64,000 nucleotides of DNA from Botryotinia globosa (lineage: Eukaryota > Ascomycota > Leotiomycetes > Helotiales > Sclerotiniaceae): contig RCSZ01000003.1 in assembly GCA_014898425.1 (NCBI GenBank), forward strand, positions 2,480,001-2,544,000, given 5' to 3'. The notes beneath the pieces are model-generated. The model was not told the origin of the DNA and made no database searches. It saw nothing but the letters and a program-made list of their open reading frames with translations. Shown piece by piece: positions 39,154 through 50,027 of the stretch (its first letter is position 1; each line of letters begins with the position of its first letter). The position numbers were made by a program, and so were the translations under genes.

Positions 39154-39365
39154 AAATGGAATGTGTATGTGAGGGGAGGTAGGAGGTATGAGGTAGGAGG
39201 TATGCTTGTGATGAGTAATTGGTAGATTGATAGAGTAGTAATTGGTAGATTGAGATTGAGATTGAATAAATGAATGAGTTTGAGGTAGGTAGATAGGAAG
39301 GATTGATTGTTTGGAATTGATAGGCTTGAGAGTGGGGATTTGGAAATTTAGGATCTAGGTAATTA

Positions 39366-39411
39366 GGATATGGGGATTGGGATATGGGGATTGGGATATG
39401 GGGATTGGGAA
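39366..39411. repeat. 15-bp tandem repeat, three copies
   Basis: GGATATGGGGATTGG repeated three times. Confidence 0.9.
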
Positions 39412-39595
39412 CTGGGAATTAAAAGTATTTTCTCGGTCTTGAGAGAGAGAGAGCGAGGGGGGAGAGGGAGAGAAAGTGTATCTATTTATATTTATTCGCA
39501 AGAATATATAAAGCCCCTATAATACATACATATATACATATACATAATATCTCACCCCATCTCCCCGTCCTCAAAGATCCCACAAACAAACAACC

Positions 39596-41201
39596 TCATG
39601 TCCGTACCGTAGCATTCCAAGCCGAGTACCGCACAATCTGTCGAAAATGTCCATACAGACCAATGCCACTCCCGAGTATCAGATACAGCGGGTAGAGAAG
39701 CGTGAATTTGAGCATCATCCGTTTGCTGACGAATTCGGAGAGGATGAGATAGGTTATTAGGAGGCTACCGATTAGGCAGAGGGATCTGGGGTGGGAGGGG
39801 GGTTAGTTTGGGGGTTGGATTGGATGGGGAGGGAGTGTGTGATGGAAACAAGATCACATACCCAATAATAAACAACCATTCCGAAGCGGGAAACTCGAAG
39901 AAAATCAGATTTTTCAACTGTGTTCCAGTGCGCGGAAACCCGGTGATTAGGAAACTCATCATCAAACACGTGTATTGCGACACGAGATAATAGCTCAATT
40001 CCCGGATGAGTAGTAGAGAGAGCAGACCAAAACGCGTGAGCAGATTGCGTTTTGTGTGGTGTGGAGGTTTGCGGTATGCGAGGACGCAGTGGCGGGCGCT
40101 GGCTTGCGTCCAGCCTTGGGCCCAGCGGAGACGCTGTTTGAGAAAGGAGGAGAAGGTTGTGGGGGCCAGTTCGTAGGAGATGACGTTGGGTTCATGGATG
40201 CAGGTGGCGCCTTGGGAGAGGGCGCGGAGAGCGGAGTCGATGTCTTCGGTGAGCATGCTGGCGTCCATTTTGAGATCGCGGAGGAGAGGGGCGCGCCAGT
40301 AGCCGTTGGAGCCTGTGAGGGGGAGTTAGAGATGTTGGGGGTGGATGGGTATAGGTTGGAATGGAGAGGGGAAGAGAATGTGTTTACCGGTGAATAGACC
40401 ATAGCCAAATAAGGCCGCGCGCCCGGGATGGGATGTAGCATAGATCTTGTCGAATTCTACTGCAATCATACCAGTTAGGAATGTCGCCTTGGAATTCTGA
40501 ATCACACATCGTCCTTGCACGCAATCGACTTCATCGTCGGCGAGAAATCTCTCGACTGCCCATCGTGGTCCATACGGATGAGTATAGTGATCGCAATCGA
40601 ACAAGGCAATGATTTGTGCTCCGGTATATAAGGTAAAGAAGTGATTAAGATTATGTGCTTTGGAAGTGGAGTCCGGTACTTTGATTATTCTCAAGCGAGG
40701 AATTTTTGCAGCGAGGTCGTTCATTTGGGATTCGAGCGGCTCGATGGGTTTGGGTGTATTGTATAATACGTTGATCCGGATCTTATCCTGGGGGTAAGCA
40801 ATATGGTCTAAAGCGTAATAGATTCTATCCATGATAATATCTTGCTCGTTGGGGAGATATGCGACGATAACAAGATCCAATATTAAGAGTTGATCATCGG
40901 GAGTGGGAAATTTCCAGCCATTTTGCTCCACGTTGTAAAGTGCTTTTCTTGCGATTCTGTTGGGCTTGAGACTGCAGATGGCTTCCATAACATTCATGGC
41001 TGCTGTGTAGGAATTTGTAGAAAGATAGATGAGCCAGAAGATCTCTATCAGTTTTGGCGTGCAAAACATGTAAAGACATGTTGAGAAGATAAAATAGGAG
41101 ATGATTAGGAGGAAGGGCGTCCAATCCAGTAAGAAAGCTGAAGCTCTAGAAACGTGATTACGCAGAGCAACAGGCTTTGAAGGAACAGATAGCATCGACA
41201 T
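39596..41201 (-). CDS. Cellulose-synthase-like GT2 membrane glycosyltransferase
   Basis: Three exons (41201-40388, 40312-39862, 39785-39596) give 484 aa. Two N-terminal hydrophobic segments are followed by a GT-A core with all signatures of a processive synthase: DLVIVAYLPNEQD start strand, ALFDCDHY (DxD), DCVQGRC, MLTEDIDSALR (catalytic TED) and KQRLRWAQGW (Q-x-x-R-W). At least four hydrophobic spans follow and form the export channel in this family. It would polymerise and extrude a polysaccharide across the plasma membrane; sugar unknown. It has no PilZ domain and no fused hydrolase. The start ATG 41201 sits just after a CTCAG, so an upstream exon is possible. It is divergent (1.03 kb) from the GH16-like/acyltransferase fusion at 42232, which together with the acyltransferase at 46212 suggests a polysaccharide gene group. 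Confidence 0.9.
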
Positions 41202-42231
41202 TCTGAGAAGAAGAACAAGAAATGAAAGTGTAAAATTCTGCCTAAAGGAATTACTACGAAAGAAGGATATGTACAGGAGTAGAATGATAAGAACAGACAG
41301 ACAACACTATCCACTTTTTCGAGGTTCGTATGAGATTCAAGCTCGTGATTGAGATCCATTTCGATGTACTCTTGGTATTGTCCATGAATAGTCTCATACC
41401 CAAGCTGATCAAACTATTGAAAGCAGGTGGCTCTGTTGGCAATATTCATTAACACATCTGGCAACGAGATGTCCGAGATGAGAAGATGAAAAATGTGATA
41501 TGTTAATTTTATATGGAAACTCGTGTCTTGAAATACAGCACTGAGGCTTGTAGATGTTCTAGATTCTTGAATAATCTTTCCTCTCTTTGAGATGCATTCT
41601 GTCACCAAGTCTCTATGTTTCGTCACATAAAGCAACGAGTAGTCTGGGAGACGTTTATGTCGAATGTTCCAAGCCATTCGGTGAACGTGTATAGAAAGTA
41701 CTTTTGACAAGCAAATTTTAATGTTGTTATACAATTCAGTGACAAATAATTAATTTGTGTTGTCGTTGGACAACTGAGGTTCGAGAAAAAAAGAACTCAT
41801 GAATCTAAATATAGGTAGGTATCGCTGGAGAGACCCGTCGGGAGCTGAAAAGCCACTGAATGAGCCACTGAAGCCACCCTAAATCTTTCGGCACGTGCGG
41901 GCCTACAATCTTCTGATGAGATCTTCCTCGACCACTTGTGAAGCATGCGCAATTCACAACATATGTTTATACTGGCTGAGATATCTAGAATTTACATTTG
42001 GTCTGAGAGTCAACTGTCTCGAATAGTAGATTTTGATAAGACACCATGAATTATGGTCTTCAGCTCCAGCCTGGAGGAGGATCTTGGCACCTGAATTTGA
42101 TATTCATGGCAGTCCATGAGTATGCAAACTAAGATCCATGTTATGGTAACATTGTGACAATATGAAGCCATGATGGATGCGAGCTCGAAGAATTCCTCTC
42201 TTCTCATTGCTTGCTGTTCTTGTTGTTGATC
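41202..42231. promoter_or_regulatory. Putative bidirectional promoter of the polysaccharide group
   Basis: 1,030 bp between divergent start codons of the GT2 gene (-) and the GH16-like/acyltransferase gene (+). Frames inside (41414-41734 -, 42010-42207 -) do not look coding. The regulatory role is inferred from the head-to-head arrangement; no specific factor site is claimed. Confidence 0.45.
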
Positions 42232-45200
42232 ATGTATCCCCTTTCTATTCTGTCTTTACTCTTTACAGTTGCAACCTCTGTCTACGCCCAATCTTCTTCT
42301 TCTACCCCTTCGATCGGCCCGAGTGATGATTGTTCTTGTGGATATTATGATATAGTGACTGGAAATATCTTTACGGAATCCCTGATTACTTACTTCAATG
42401 AGACCGGTACTCTTTCGGACGAGTTTACACTTCAATCCTATGAAAACAAGTACGAGAAGGATTACAACAGCATATTTCGCCAAGGTTCTAATCCTGTGAA
42501 TATCAATCTTCTCAACAGTTCATCAGTTGTATCCAACAACCATGATTCTACATCTCAAGTTCTGTTGAAACCACGTTCTTCACGAGATACTTCGCCAAAC
42601 TCTACTCGCGGGGCCAGCCCGACAACAGCCAGTGGAGAGGCTGGTAACTCTTCAATTGCCAATGATACAACCTCACTGTTCTCTCCATCCGGTAGATCCT
42701 TTACTTCATCCCTAAAACTGTCTGTCGACCCACCAGATAGTGATCACTTAGTCACAGGTGGTGGTATCAAGACTGTGAGACAGGATATTCAATATGGTTC
42801 CGCACGGGCATATCTTCGTCCCTCAAGTCAGGGAGTTGGAGGAACTTCGCTCTCGATGATGTTTCGCTACAACGAATCAGAATCTATGGAAATGAATATC
42901 ATGAACACCAACCAAAACTCAACTGCTTGGGTTACGAGTTTGATTCATTCGGAATTTCCAAATCCATCGTTGGGCACAAACTTCAGTATTTTTGCCGAGA
43001 AGAATATCTCTCTATATGATTATAACGAATTTCGACTGGACTGGACAAAGGACGAAGTTCATTGGTACATTGGAGAGGATCTTGTCCGATCATTTTCTAA
43101 GGAGAATGGCTCTGTGCCATCTACTCCTTCTCCATTCTTTATCAAGCACTGGTCGACAGGAAATCCGTATTCTATGCAAGGTCCACCCATCTCCATCTCC
43201 GATGCGAATATTGGATGGGTCCGACTATTCTTCAATTCATCATTAATGAATTCCACACATCATGCAGATTTCAATGCAAGATGTAATCTCAAAGCCGCAT
43301 GTTCAATAGAAAACACTACTTTACGTGGCTCTACGCCTTTTCCATCAGCCGCTCTAAGTCCTTGGGAACACCGTGTTGCTCATGGCACACTTCGATGGGT
43401 AGCGATTTGGTTCAGCGTTGGCTGTATGTTCGCAACTTTGACAGCTTTAGCGAACGCTTTCCTTAGGCTCAAAGTCTTTAAGAAAACAGAAGAAAATCTC
43501 CAAAATCCTATGGAGGATGAAACTAGTGTGATAAGCCCACCTTCCCCGCCCGACGCCTATTCTAGAAATGCAAGCTTGACACCTGCCCCATCTTATCGGA
43601 CAAGAATCGAATCTTATAATTCAGGCACATCAACTTTAGTGTCTTCATTCAATTTCTCGACCGCAAGTCATTCAGGTGAACGAGGCTTAAGCGGTATTGG
43701 GTCTATCGATCAAATATACAGCAAAGTTGATCACGAGTGGAATATTCGCAAAAGTAGCTCAGGCGACAACAGTGAAAATGCAATGTCTATCAACGAGTTA
43801 CCTCCTAGCCTATCCCCCTCATTACCAAACTCGCCAGATTCTAGTCGATTTGACATTGAAATCAAAGACCAGTGTCAACGAGTCTCGGGGCTTAACAACA
43901 CTACCGCTGCTGATAACCTGGATCATATAACTCTCGATATAGAGTCCAACGCTATAAATCAGCAGCATCAGGCAGATAGCCGATCTCGTCTAGATGGGAA
44001 GGATATGACAAACAAATTCCCCACATCGGCATTCTCAACACATGAAAGTGCATCTCCAATTGAAACGAGCCAAAGAGTCGATTACTTAGCTGGACTCATC
44101 ACTGTCGCAGCGATAAATGTAACCGTTCTTCATTTCTGCCTGACTTTCGTACCGGCCGTCATTGCCCCTGGTGCTTTTGCCCACTATTCCGCTGAAATAT
44201 GGATCAACAAAACCATTGTACCTTTCTTTCTCAATCAAGGAGCCCTTGGTATTTTCTTTACCACCTCTGCACGATTTCTCGTTACTCCTTTTCTGCGCGA
44301 TGGGGACCTCTCTTCTATATCTTCGAAGATAGTCGGTCGGGTCTTCCAAATCATGTTACCGGTTCTTACATTCGTCCTTCTAGAATACTTTCTCATTCTC
44401 TCAGGAGCAACTTACTATCTTCCTTTCTTGCCATCGATTACCTGGAGTACCTGGCCTTATGTGATTCCATTTCCTCATATCGGATATCTTCTCAATGAAG
44501 TCATCGCACTCGCTTACACAATCCCAAACGCAGTCCCTCTTATAACCTTCAACTACTGTACCGGCGTTCTCTGGACTATCCCCGTAGTCATCCAAGGATC
44601 ATGGACTACGCTTCTTGCCATTCTTCTCATAACCTCTATTCCAAACCCGAAGAAACGTTTCCCATTCTATGTGTTCTCATTATTGATTAATTGGTACTCG
44701 CTCTCCTGGTCTTCGTTCTTCTGGGTCGGCATTCTACTTACCGATCTCGAAATTACATACCACATGCCAAGATACCTGCACAAACATTCTTTAATCTATT
44801 ACCCTCTGATTTTGATCATCACGATTCTCGCTCTTCTAGCTCTTAGTGCAGATACCTTCAATCAATGGCTCAATTACAGCATCATAGCTAAAGAAACACT
44901 CATTCATCCCGACCCAAGCACGGGTCTTCCAGCTACTATCACACATAACTCCGGATATCCTGGTTATCCGGGATACTGGGTTCCTCATTTCAATGGTCTC
45001 ATATTCTGTACTGCCATCCAATGCCTTGCATCAATATCTCCCTTAATTCAGTCATTTCTTTCGGCAAAACATCTCATGTTGTTGTTCCCACATGTTTTCA
45101 GCATGTATCTATTCCATGGTATGATTTTCTGGTCTCTTGGTGCTTGGGTCTGTCTTAATCTTAACAACATCCTACCCTACTGGGCAGTGTTAATTGTAAG

Positions 45201-45591
45201 CGCTGTCGTCTGTTACACAGTTTTATTTTTATCATTACCTATGTTATCGTTAATAGCGGGATTGTTTGGGAAAGGGTTAGCAGGCGATATCAAGAGGGAC
45301 TCTCGAGAAGAGCCATTGAAGGGGCGGCCGACATTAACTCCGTTCGGGAGAGATTGGTTGAATCGAAATGGTATGGTTGACGGTATTCCTGTAGTCGGTG
45401 GTGAGGTATCGACTGAAGAGAATAAAATTGAAAGGATAGATATAGGCCAGAAGAAAATGAATGAAGTGGAGATCCGGATTATCGAGTGCGTCGAGGAAGT
45501 TGGTGGAGATTCTAGTGTCAGTTCTACCGACAAGGTGGACAGGCTTGGCTCTGCCGACGGCGAAGTGGGTGATCAAATCAACAAGGCTTGA
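42232..45591 (+). CDS. GH16-like lectin domain fused to acyltransferase-3-like membrane domain
   Basis: Single exon, 1119 aa; start ATG 42232 begins a signal peptide (MYPLSILSLLFTVATSVYAQ). Residues about 30-345 resemble fungal GH16/concanavalin-like proteins: GYYDIVTGNIFTESLITYFN, a Ser-rich insert (about 95-155), SVDPPDSDHLVTGGGIKTVR, YNEFRLDWTKDEVHWYIG. The place of the catalytic ExDxE reads EMNIM (about 221), so hydrolysis is doubtful and a binding role is likely. A transmembrane span (about 388-410) leads to a 200-residue cytosolic Ser-rich linker, then an acyltransferase-3-like bundle (about 616-1013) of roughly ten spans beginning YLAGLITVAAINVTVLHF, with the family histidine in place but without the usual Arg of GLRG. 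It could bind a wall or extracellular glucan and O-acylate it at the cell surface. It is divergent from a GT2 and upstream of a second acyltransferase-like gene. Confidence 0.88.
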   Translation: MYPLSILSLLFTVATSVYAQSSSSTPSIGPSDDCSCGYYDIVTGNIFTESLITYFNETGTLSDEFTLQSYENKYEKDYNSIFRQGSNPVNINLLNSSSVVSNNHDSTSQVLLKPRSSRDTSPNSTRGASPTTASGEAGNSSIANDTTSLFSPSGRSFTSSLKLSVDPPDSDHLVTGGGIKTVRQDIQYGSARAYLRPSSQGVGGTSLSMMFRYNESESMEMNIMNTNQNSTAWVTSLIHSEFPNPSLGTNFSIFAEKNISLYDYNEFRLDWTKDEVHWYIGEDLVRSFSKENGSVPSTPSPFFIKHWSTGNPYSMQGPPISISDANIGWVRLFFNSSLMNSTHHADFNARCNLKAACSIENTTLRGSTPFPSAALSPWEHRVAHGTLRWVAIWFSVGCMFATLTALANAFLRLKVFKKTEENLQNPMEDETSVISPPSPPDAYSRNASLTPAPSYRTRIESYNSGTSTLVSSFNFSTASHSGERGLSGIGSIDQIYSKVDHEWNIRKSSSGDNSENAMSINELPPSLSPSLPNSPDSSRFDIEIKDQCQRVSGLNNTTAADNLDHITLDIESNAINQQHQADSRSRLDGKDMTNKFPTSAFSTHESASPIETSQRVDYLAGLITVAAINVTVLHFCLTFVPAVIAPGAFAHYSAEIWINKTIVPFFLNQGALGIFFTTSARFLVTPFLRDGDLSSISSKIVGRVFQIMLPVLTFVLLEYFLILSGATYYLPFLPSITWSTWPYVIPFPHIGYLLNEVIALAYTIPNAVPLITFNYCTGVLWTIPVVIQGSWTTLLAILLITSIPNPKKRFPFYVFSLLINWYSLSWSSFFWVGILLTDLEITYHMPRYLHKHSLIYYPLILIITILALLALSADTFNQWLNYSIIAKETLIHPDPSTGLPATITHNSGYPGYPGYWVPHFNGLIFCTAIQCLASISPLIQSFLSAKHLMLLFPHVFSMYLFHGMIFWSLGAWVCLNLNNILPYWAVLIVSAVVCYTVLFLSLPMLSLIAGLFGKGLAGDIKRDSREEPLKGRPTLTPFGRDWLNRNGMVDGIPVVGGEVSTEENKIERIDIGQKKMNEVEIRIIECVEEVGGDSSVSSTDKVDRLGSADGEVGDQINKA

Positions 45592-46211
45592 GGTGGGAAT
45601 AGAGGGCTGGTTGTTGCTTGGTAGTGGGGATATATTCTAGAAGGTGTCATTTTCACACAAATTACCTAATACTTCTTTTATAAGAAATCAATTTCTTTTC
45701 AATATCATCAATGCTACCCACTAAACCACAGCCCTTATTTAAATTCATTAAACCCGATACTACCATCCAAAATGTAAAATTTCCCCAATGATAACAGAAT
45801 TTACATTGGCTACTGTCTTAGTTTCATAGTCTTGACATTGTGGAAATCTGATTTCCATCAGCCTACTAAGCTCTGACACAGTCTTTAAATCCCGCTGCTG
45901 CTGAAAAAGTAACCCCTTTTTGTTACCCGAGACAAATCGCTTGTCAATTCTCAAAATTATATTTATTCACATGAGACATGACAGCTGAACTCGAAGGTTG
46001 AGGATAGTTCAAGCAGTAGTCTTGATAGTCTGCATAGCAAGGTAGACCTAGAATATTGGCTATGAGTAAGCATCCCGCCTTGACCTAAGTAGAATATCTA
46101 TCTGAAGTGTCTTTGTCAAACTCTCTTTCAAACTACCATTAAGCTGTATGCCTCTTCATCTCTTTGGTTCGTCATTTATAGCCAGTAAGATTCAAGAAGC
46201 TGGCGATTATC
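45592..46211. other. Intergenic between two acyltransferase-like genes
   Basis: 620 bp, AT-leaning. The only open frame (45760-45954 -) has no support. Terminator of the upstream gene and promoter of the downstream gene are presumed to lie here. Confidence 0.5.
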
Positions 46212-47610
46212 ATGACCACCATGAACTCATTCGCACAACCGCCACCTCATGATACTGCGCAATCTACCTATCTTCTAGGCCTACGCGGTTTTCTCATTTT
46301 GCAAGCTTTCCTCTGGATATTTCTACAAACGTTTGTTCCTGCTACAGTCAAAAGTAATATCATTACTTTTCCTACAGACACTCCGACTTACCAGAACCTC
46401 ATTCGCAAGATCCTATCACCGATATTCTGGAATGAATCGCTTCTTTATTCATCTTTTGTTTTCTTATCCGCAAGAGTTCTATGCATCTCTTTCATCAGTT
46501 CGCCAAGTAAACAAATAATTACATCTTCAATATTCCGAAGATCGTTCCGACTCATCATTCCAACAATCTTCTCACTTTCTCTCGTTACACTCCTTTCGCA
46601 GACCACCTCCACTAATCACCTCGCATCCCTGTTCATTTACGAAACTAAGAACCCCAGTATTCAAGCTCCCTACACTCTTCGCTCGCCTATCCCCCTTACC
46701 CTCTTCAACTCCCTCTTCACCCTCTTCCTCTCTACTTCCCACACACCTTTACACAATTTATCCGCCGTCCTCGCTTTTCCATCCGGGACCCTATCAATTC
46801 TCCCCATTCTCTACTCCCAATCCTACACTCTCTACATCACCACTGTCATAATCCCCTACACTCGACCCCTCTGGCGCCTCAAATACTCGCCTCTCTTTCT
46901 CTTCACCGCCTACTGGGTATCCTCCTATTCCTTCATATCTATCAGCGGCCTCCTTCTAACCGACTTTCTCCTTCTGCCCAATTCTCCTCTCCTCATTAAC
47001 TCCACAGCCGGATTCCCATTGCCGAAACGGATCACCAAGAAAAGAATCCCGTCTTGGATTCCTTTCACATTTATCCTTTTGGTCGGCATCGGACTCCAAT
47101 ATTTCTATACCACTGCAGATTCGGCAGTGGAAACAGCGAATGCGGAATTAAAAGCTCATACAGATATTTACGGCTCTTCGGGTGGACTCAATACCACTCC
47201 GGATTTGAAGGAACAAACACCTAGGATTGCGGATTGGTTGGTTTTGTGCGGTGGCTTTTTGTTGTTAGAGACGAGAACATCGGTACAGAATCTATTCAAG
47301 AATCCTGTGCTGGTTTCCCTGGGGAAGAGAAGTTTGAGTAAGTTGTTGTTGTTGTAATATTCGAAAACGATAGACTGATAAGTGTTACTTAGGTTACTTT
47401 TTGACGCAATCAATTGTTATATATTCGGCGGCTATTCCTTTATATCTTCACCTAGTCATGGATAGGGATGTCTCGGCAATAGCGGCGACTTGTATTTGTC
47501 TTGTGGTTTCAATTTTGGGAACGGCGGTGTGTGGTGAGATTTTCTATAGGATGGTAGAGGTTCCGAGTTTGTGGATGGGTGTGTGGAGCTGGGATTGGAT
47601 TAGGAGATGA
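46212..47610 (+). CDS. Acyltransferase-3-like polytopic membrane protein
   Basis: Two exons (46212-47337, 47393-47610; intron 55 nt) give 447 aa. ATG 46212 is followed by a short Pro-rich N-terminus and then STYLLGLRGFLILQAFLW, the GLRG entry of the acyltransferase-3 superfamily (O-acetylation of carbohydrates or similar). About ten hydrophobic segments follow. The histidine expected some ten residues after GLRG is absent (LWIFLQTF instead), so it may be catalytically altered or act as a partner. The charged segments KSNIITFPTDTPTYQN and RRSFRLIIPTI fit the fungal branch of the family. It lies 620 bp after the GH16-like/acyltransferase fusion on the same strand and probably works with it on the same polymer. 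Confidence 0.85.
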
Positions 47611-49055
47611 GGAGGTCGAGTGGCAGGTTGGTGGAAGTAGGAATGTGCTGATAAATAAATAAATTGGTATGTAATGATTGTAGAAGAAGATGGGGTCGAA
47701 ATTCTTAATCTGATTGGTTCATTGCATATATGAAATTTTTGGGTTTAATATTCATTGTGTGTATTATTGGCGCGATCATCAGACTTTTATACATCACCTT
47801 AATGAATTTAGTACGCAAGATGAATATAGATTCAGATTCGAACTACAGAGACTAGCATCGTGGAATAAACTTGCAGTGTTCACGAAATAGAAAAGAGTGG
47901 AGAATAGAGGCAAACTGAGAAACAATGTTATGGATGTCATATATTACGAGGCTCTGATCAATTCTGGACTTGATTAACGAAGTGTGTTTCCATATAAACT
48001 GTGATATAGATTAATAGAAAGAAATGAGGGCATTCGCAGACCAACCAGGTTCGCATAAGAACAGATGTTTGAAGAAGCTAGACAATTGACTAATATACTT
48101 GTATACATACATATTAATTTAATCTCTCAGCTCGCTGTCGCTTATATATGATATCTGGAATAAGCGAAAAGGCTCGAGTCTCAACAATGCTTCTGTAACT
48201 TAGAGCCTAGCGAAAGAATCATTTCATTATATTGAGGGTTTTGCGGAAACTTAGATGTATAGTATAAGGGGAATGATTTGTCTACATTTGTTGGATTGAC
48301 TTATTAAGGAATTGTATTAGATTCAATCGTATTATAATTCTGTCTGCCCCATTCGTAGAAGGGGGCATAGCTAAGCTATATGCGTAGGTGGGGGAGAACG
48401 TGACACGTTCTCAGTCACGTGTTCCAACAACATTAGATCAAATCAACAATTGTTTGATTATATGAAGAGATTATGGTAATATAAGGGAATGAAATTATTG
48501 TAAGACTTACAACATGAAGTAGAAAATGCAATGAAGGGACAGCATAAAGTGAGATAAAGACAGGAATTGAGATAATGAAATAGAATAATCACAAGAGTTG
48601 AAACAAGACTATAATTTTAAATAAAAATGTGAATTAGAAAAACAACATTAAATGAAACAATGATATGAACAAGAACAATAATGTGAAATGAAACAGTCAT
48701 CGGATTCAAAGATTTCAGGGATATCAGGGATTTCAAAGGGCAACAGACGATAACTCGACGATAATACTATCTAGACATTGTCTCATACTTTGACTTAAAA
48801 CTTCACATAAACAGATTTCACTCATGAACATGGTAGTTGGTATGTATATTTATGTATTGATCAAATGGGTGTAGACTGTACAAGTATCATAATCTCGCTA
48901 AGTTATGATGTTGTACATTGTGATCAAGTACATCCAGAAAAAAAACAAGCAAGCTCCTCCCACAAACCACCCCCCAAAGCTCTGTCCTGTGACTCCGTCC
49001 AGTCACAGACAAGCTTTCGTCCCGAACCAAACTGTGGCTGCAAGATGGATGATTC
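47611..49055. other. AT-rich intergenic with one short mobile element
   Basis: 1.4 kb without a gene, A/T-rich. It contains the short inverted-repeat element at 48289-48429 described separately. 48865-49055 is probably the 3' UTR of the exonuclease-like gene. Confidence 0.5.
48289..48429. mobile_element. Short MITE-like element with 5-bp target duplication
   Basis: 141 bp. The ends are inverted (TGTTGGA at 48289-48295, TCCAACA at 48423-48429) and directly flanked by ACATT on both sides (48284-48288, 48430-48434), as expected of a target-site duplication. Inside are GCATAGCT/AAGCTATATGC and a perfect hairpin GAGAACGTG-A-CACGTTCTC (48394-48412), then CACGTG near 48416-48421. It is more GC-rich than its surroundings. 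No coding capacity. Confidence 0.6.
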
Positions 49056-50027
49056 TTATAGATCCCACATATCGTTGTAGTCGTCATCGATTAGTTGGGC
49101 TCTTGGCATAAACCTAAGAGTCTTCGAGTTGTCCAGCACCATCTCCTTTCCAGATTCCGAGACTGTGAGAATGTCCGGAAGCTTCTTAGCCATGACCCAA
49201 AGGGTCCAGGCAGCATCGTTACCGGCATTATGCTGCCAGCCAGTTTCAATGGCACTGTTGTAACCCAGCACCAGATTTACCAAGCTTCTGCCTTGCTTGC
49301 TTCCTGATGAAAGGTGTATGGCCTGGGTGTCCACAGCCTCTGGGAAAAGGGCGTTGAAGGCGGTAATTCCTCCCATACCCAAGATTTTGAGATCATTTTG
49401 GATGGCATGACCAACCAAAACTACCTCGCCGTGTCGACGCTCATCTTCGATGAGCTTTGTGATGAGGGCATTTGCTCTAGCGAGCGGTACAACCTCAGTG
49501 TTGCCATACAGGAATTCGACTTTTTCGCCTGCCTTTAGCTTTCCGATTCTAGTTCGATACTTGGCGAACTCCTTGAATTTGAGGTGGCGGTAGGTGATGC
49601 CAGCAGGGGAGTTGGGATCGCTTGCAAAGAGAGCCGCATTGTTGCCATTGGCTCGGAGAATGGAAATGCCAATTTGGGTTGGCGTACCTCGAGTGTATGT
49701 CTTGTTGTTTGCAAAGCACGTATAGTCGTGCGTATTTGCCTCGAGGTCAATTGCAATGAAGACATATGGCTTGGCCGGTACCATGTCATTTACCTCATTG
49801 ATAGAGGTGGATTCAAGGTTCTTCGATAGTTCATCGACAAGAACGGATGGAGTCTCCAAAGGCGACGAAGGAGTCGTGACAGGAGAGGGGGTGGCAGAAG
49901 TGAAGCCAGCGGCAGAGGAGTCAAACATAGAATCGGCAGGGGAGGGAAAGGAGAGGGCTGAGGTGGAGACGAGGGCTGCAGCAGCAGCTTCCACCGCGGC
50001 ACGACGACGACGTTGGCCGACACCCAT
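49056..50027 (-). CDS. DEDDh exonuclease-like protein (GFD2/YDR514C-type)
   Basis: Single exon, 323 aa, from ATG 50027. A low-complexity Ala/Ser/Pro-rich N-terminus (1-80) is followed by an RNase H-like 3'-5' exonuclease fold. The metal-binding set is visible: VFIAIDLEA (D94, E96), VGHAIQNDLKIL (D212) and QHNAGNDAAWT (H266, D271), that is, DEDDh. The arrangement matches the fungal family typified by yeast Gfd2 and YDR514C. All five acidic/His residues are present, so nuclease activity is plausible, but the substrate is not known. No signal peptide. It stands alone, with a 1.4 kb gap on one side and a transposon-rich gap on the other. Confidence 0.85.
   Translation of the reverse strand: MGVGQRRRRAAVEAAAAALVSTSALSFPSPADSMFDSSAAGFTSATPSPVTTPSSPLETPSVLVDELSKNLESTSINEVNDMVPAKPYVFIAIDLEANTHDYTCFANNKTYTRGTPTQIGISILRANGNNAALFASDPNSPAGITYRHLKFKEFAKYRTRIGKLKAGEKVEFLYGNTEVVPLARANALITKLIEDERRHGEVVLVGHAIQNDLKILGMGGITAFNALFPEAVDTQAIHLSSGSKQGRSLVNLVLGYNSAIETGWQHNAGNDAAWTLWVMAKKLPDILTVSESGKEMVLDNSKTLRFMPRAQLIDDDYNDMWDL

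Larger units (their letters stand above)
38044..39595. other. Convergent 3' region with microsatellites, no gene
   Basis: It lies between the 3' ends of the coiled-coil gene (+) and the GT2 gene (-). Small frames (38085-38438, 38435-38740) look non-coding. TATTGTTTGT repeats and a 14-bp repeat are listed separately. Confidence 0.5.
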
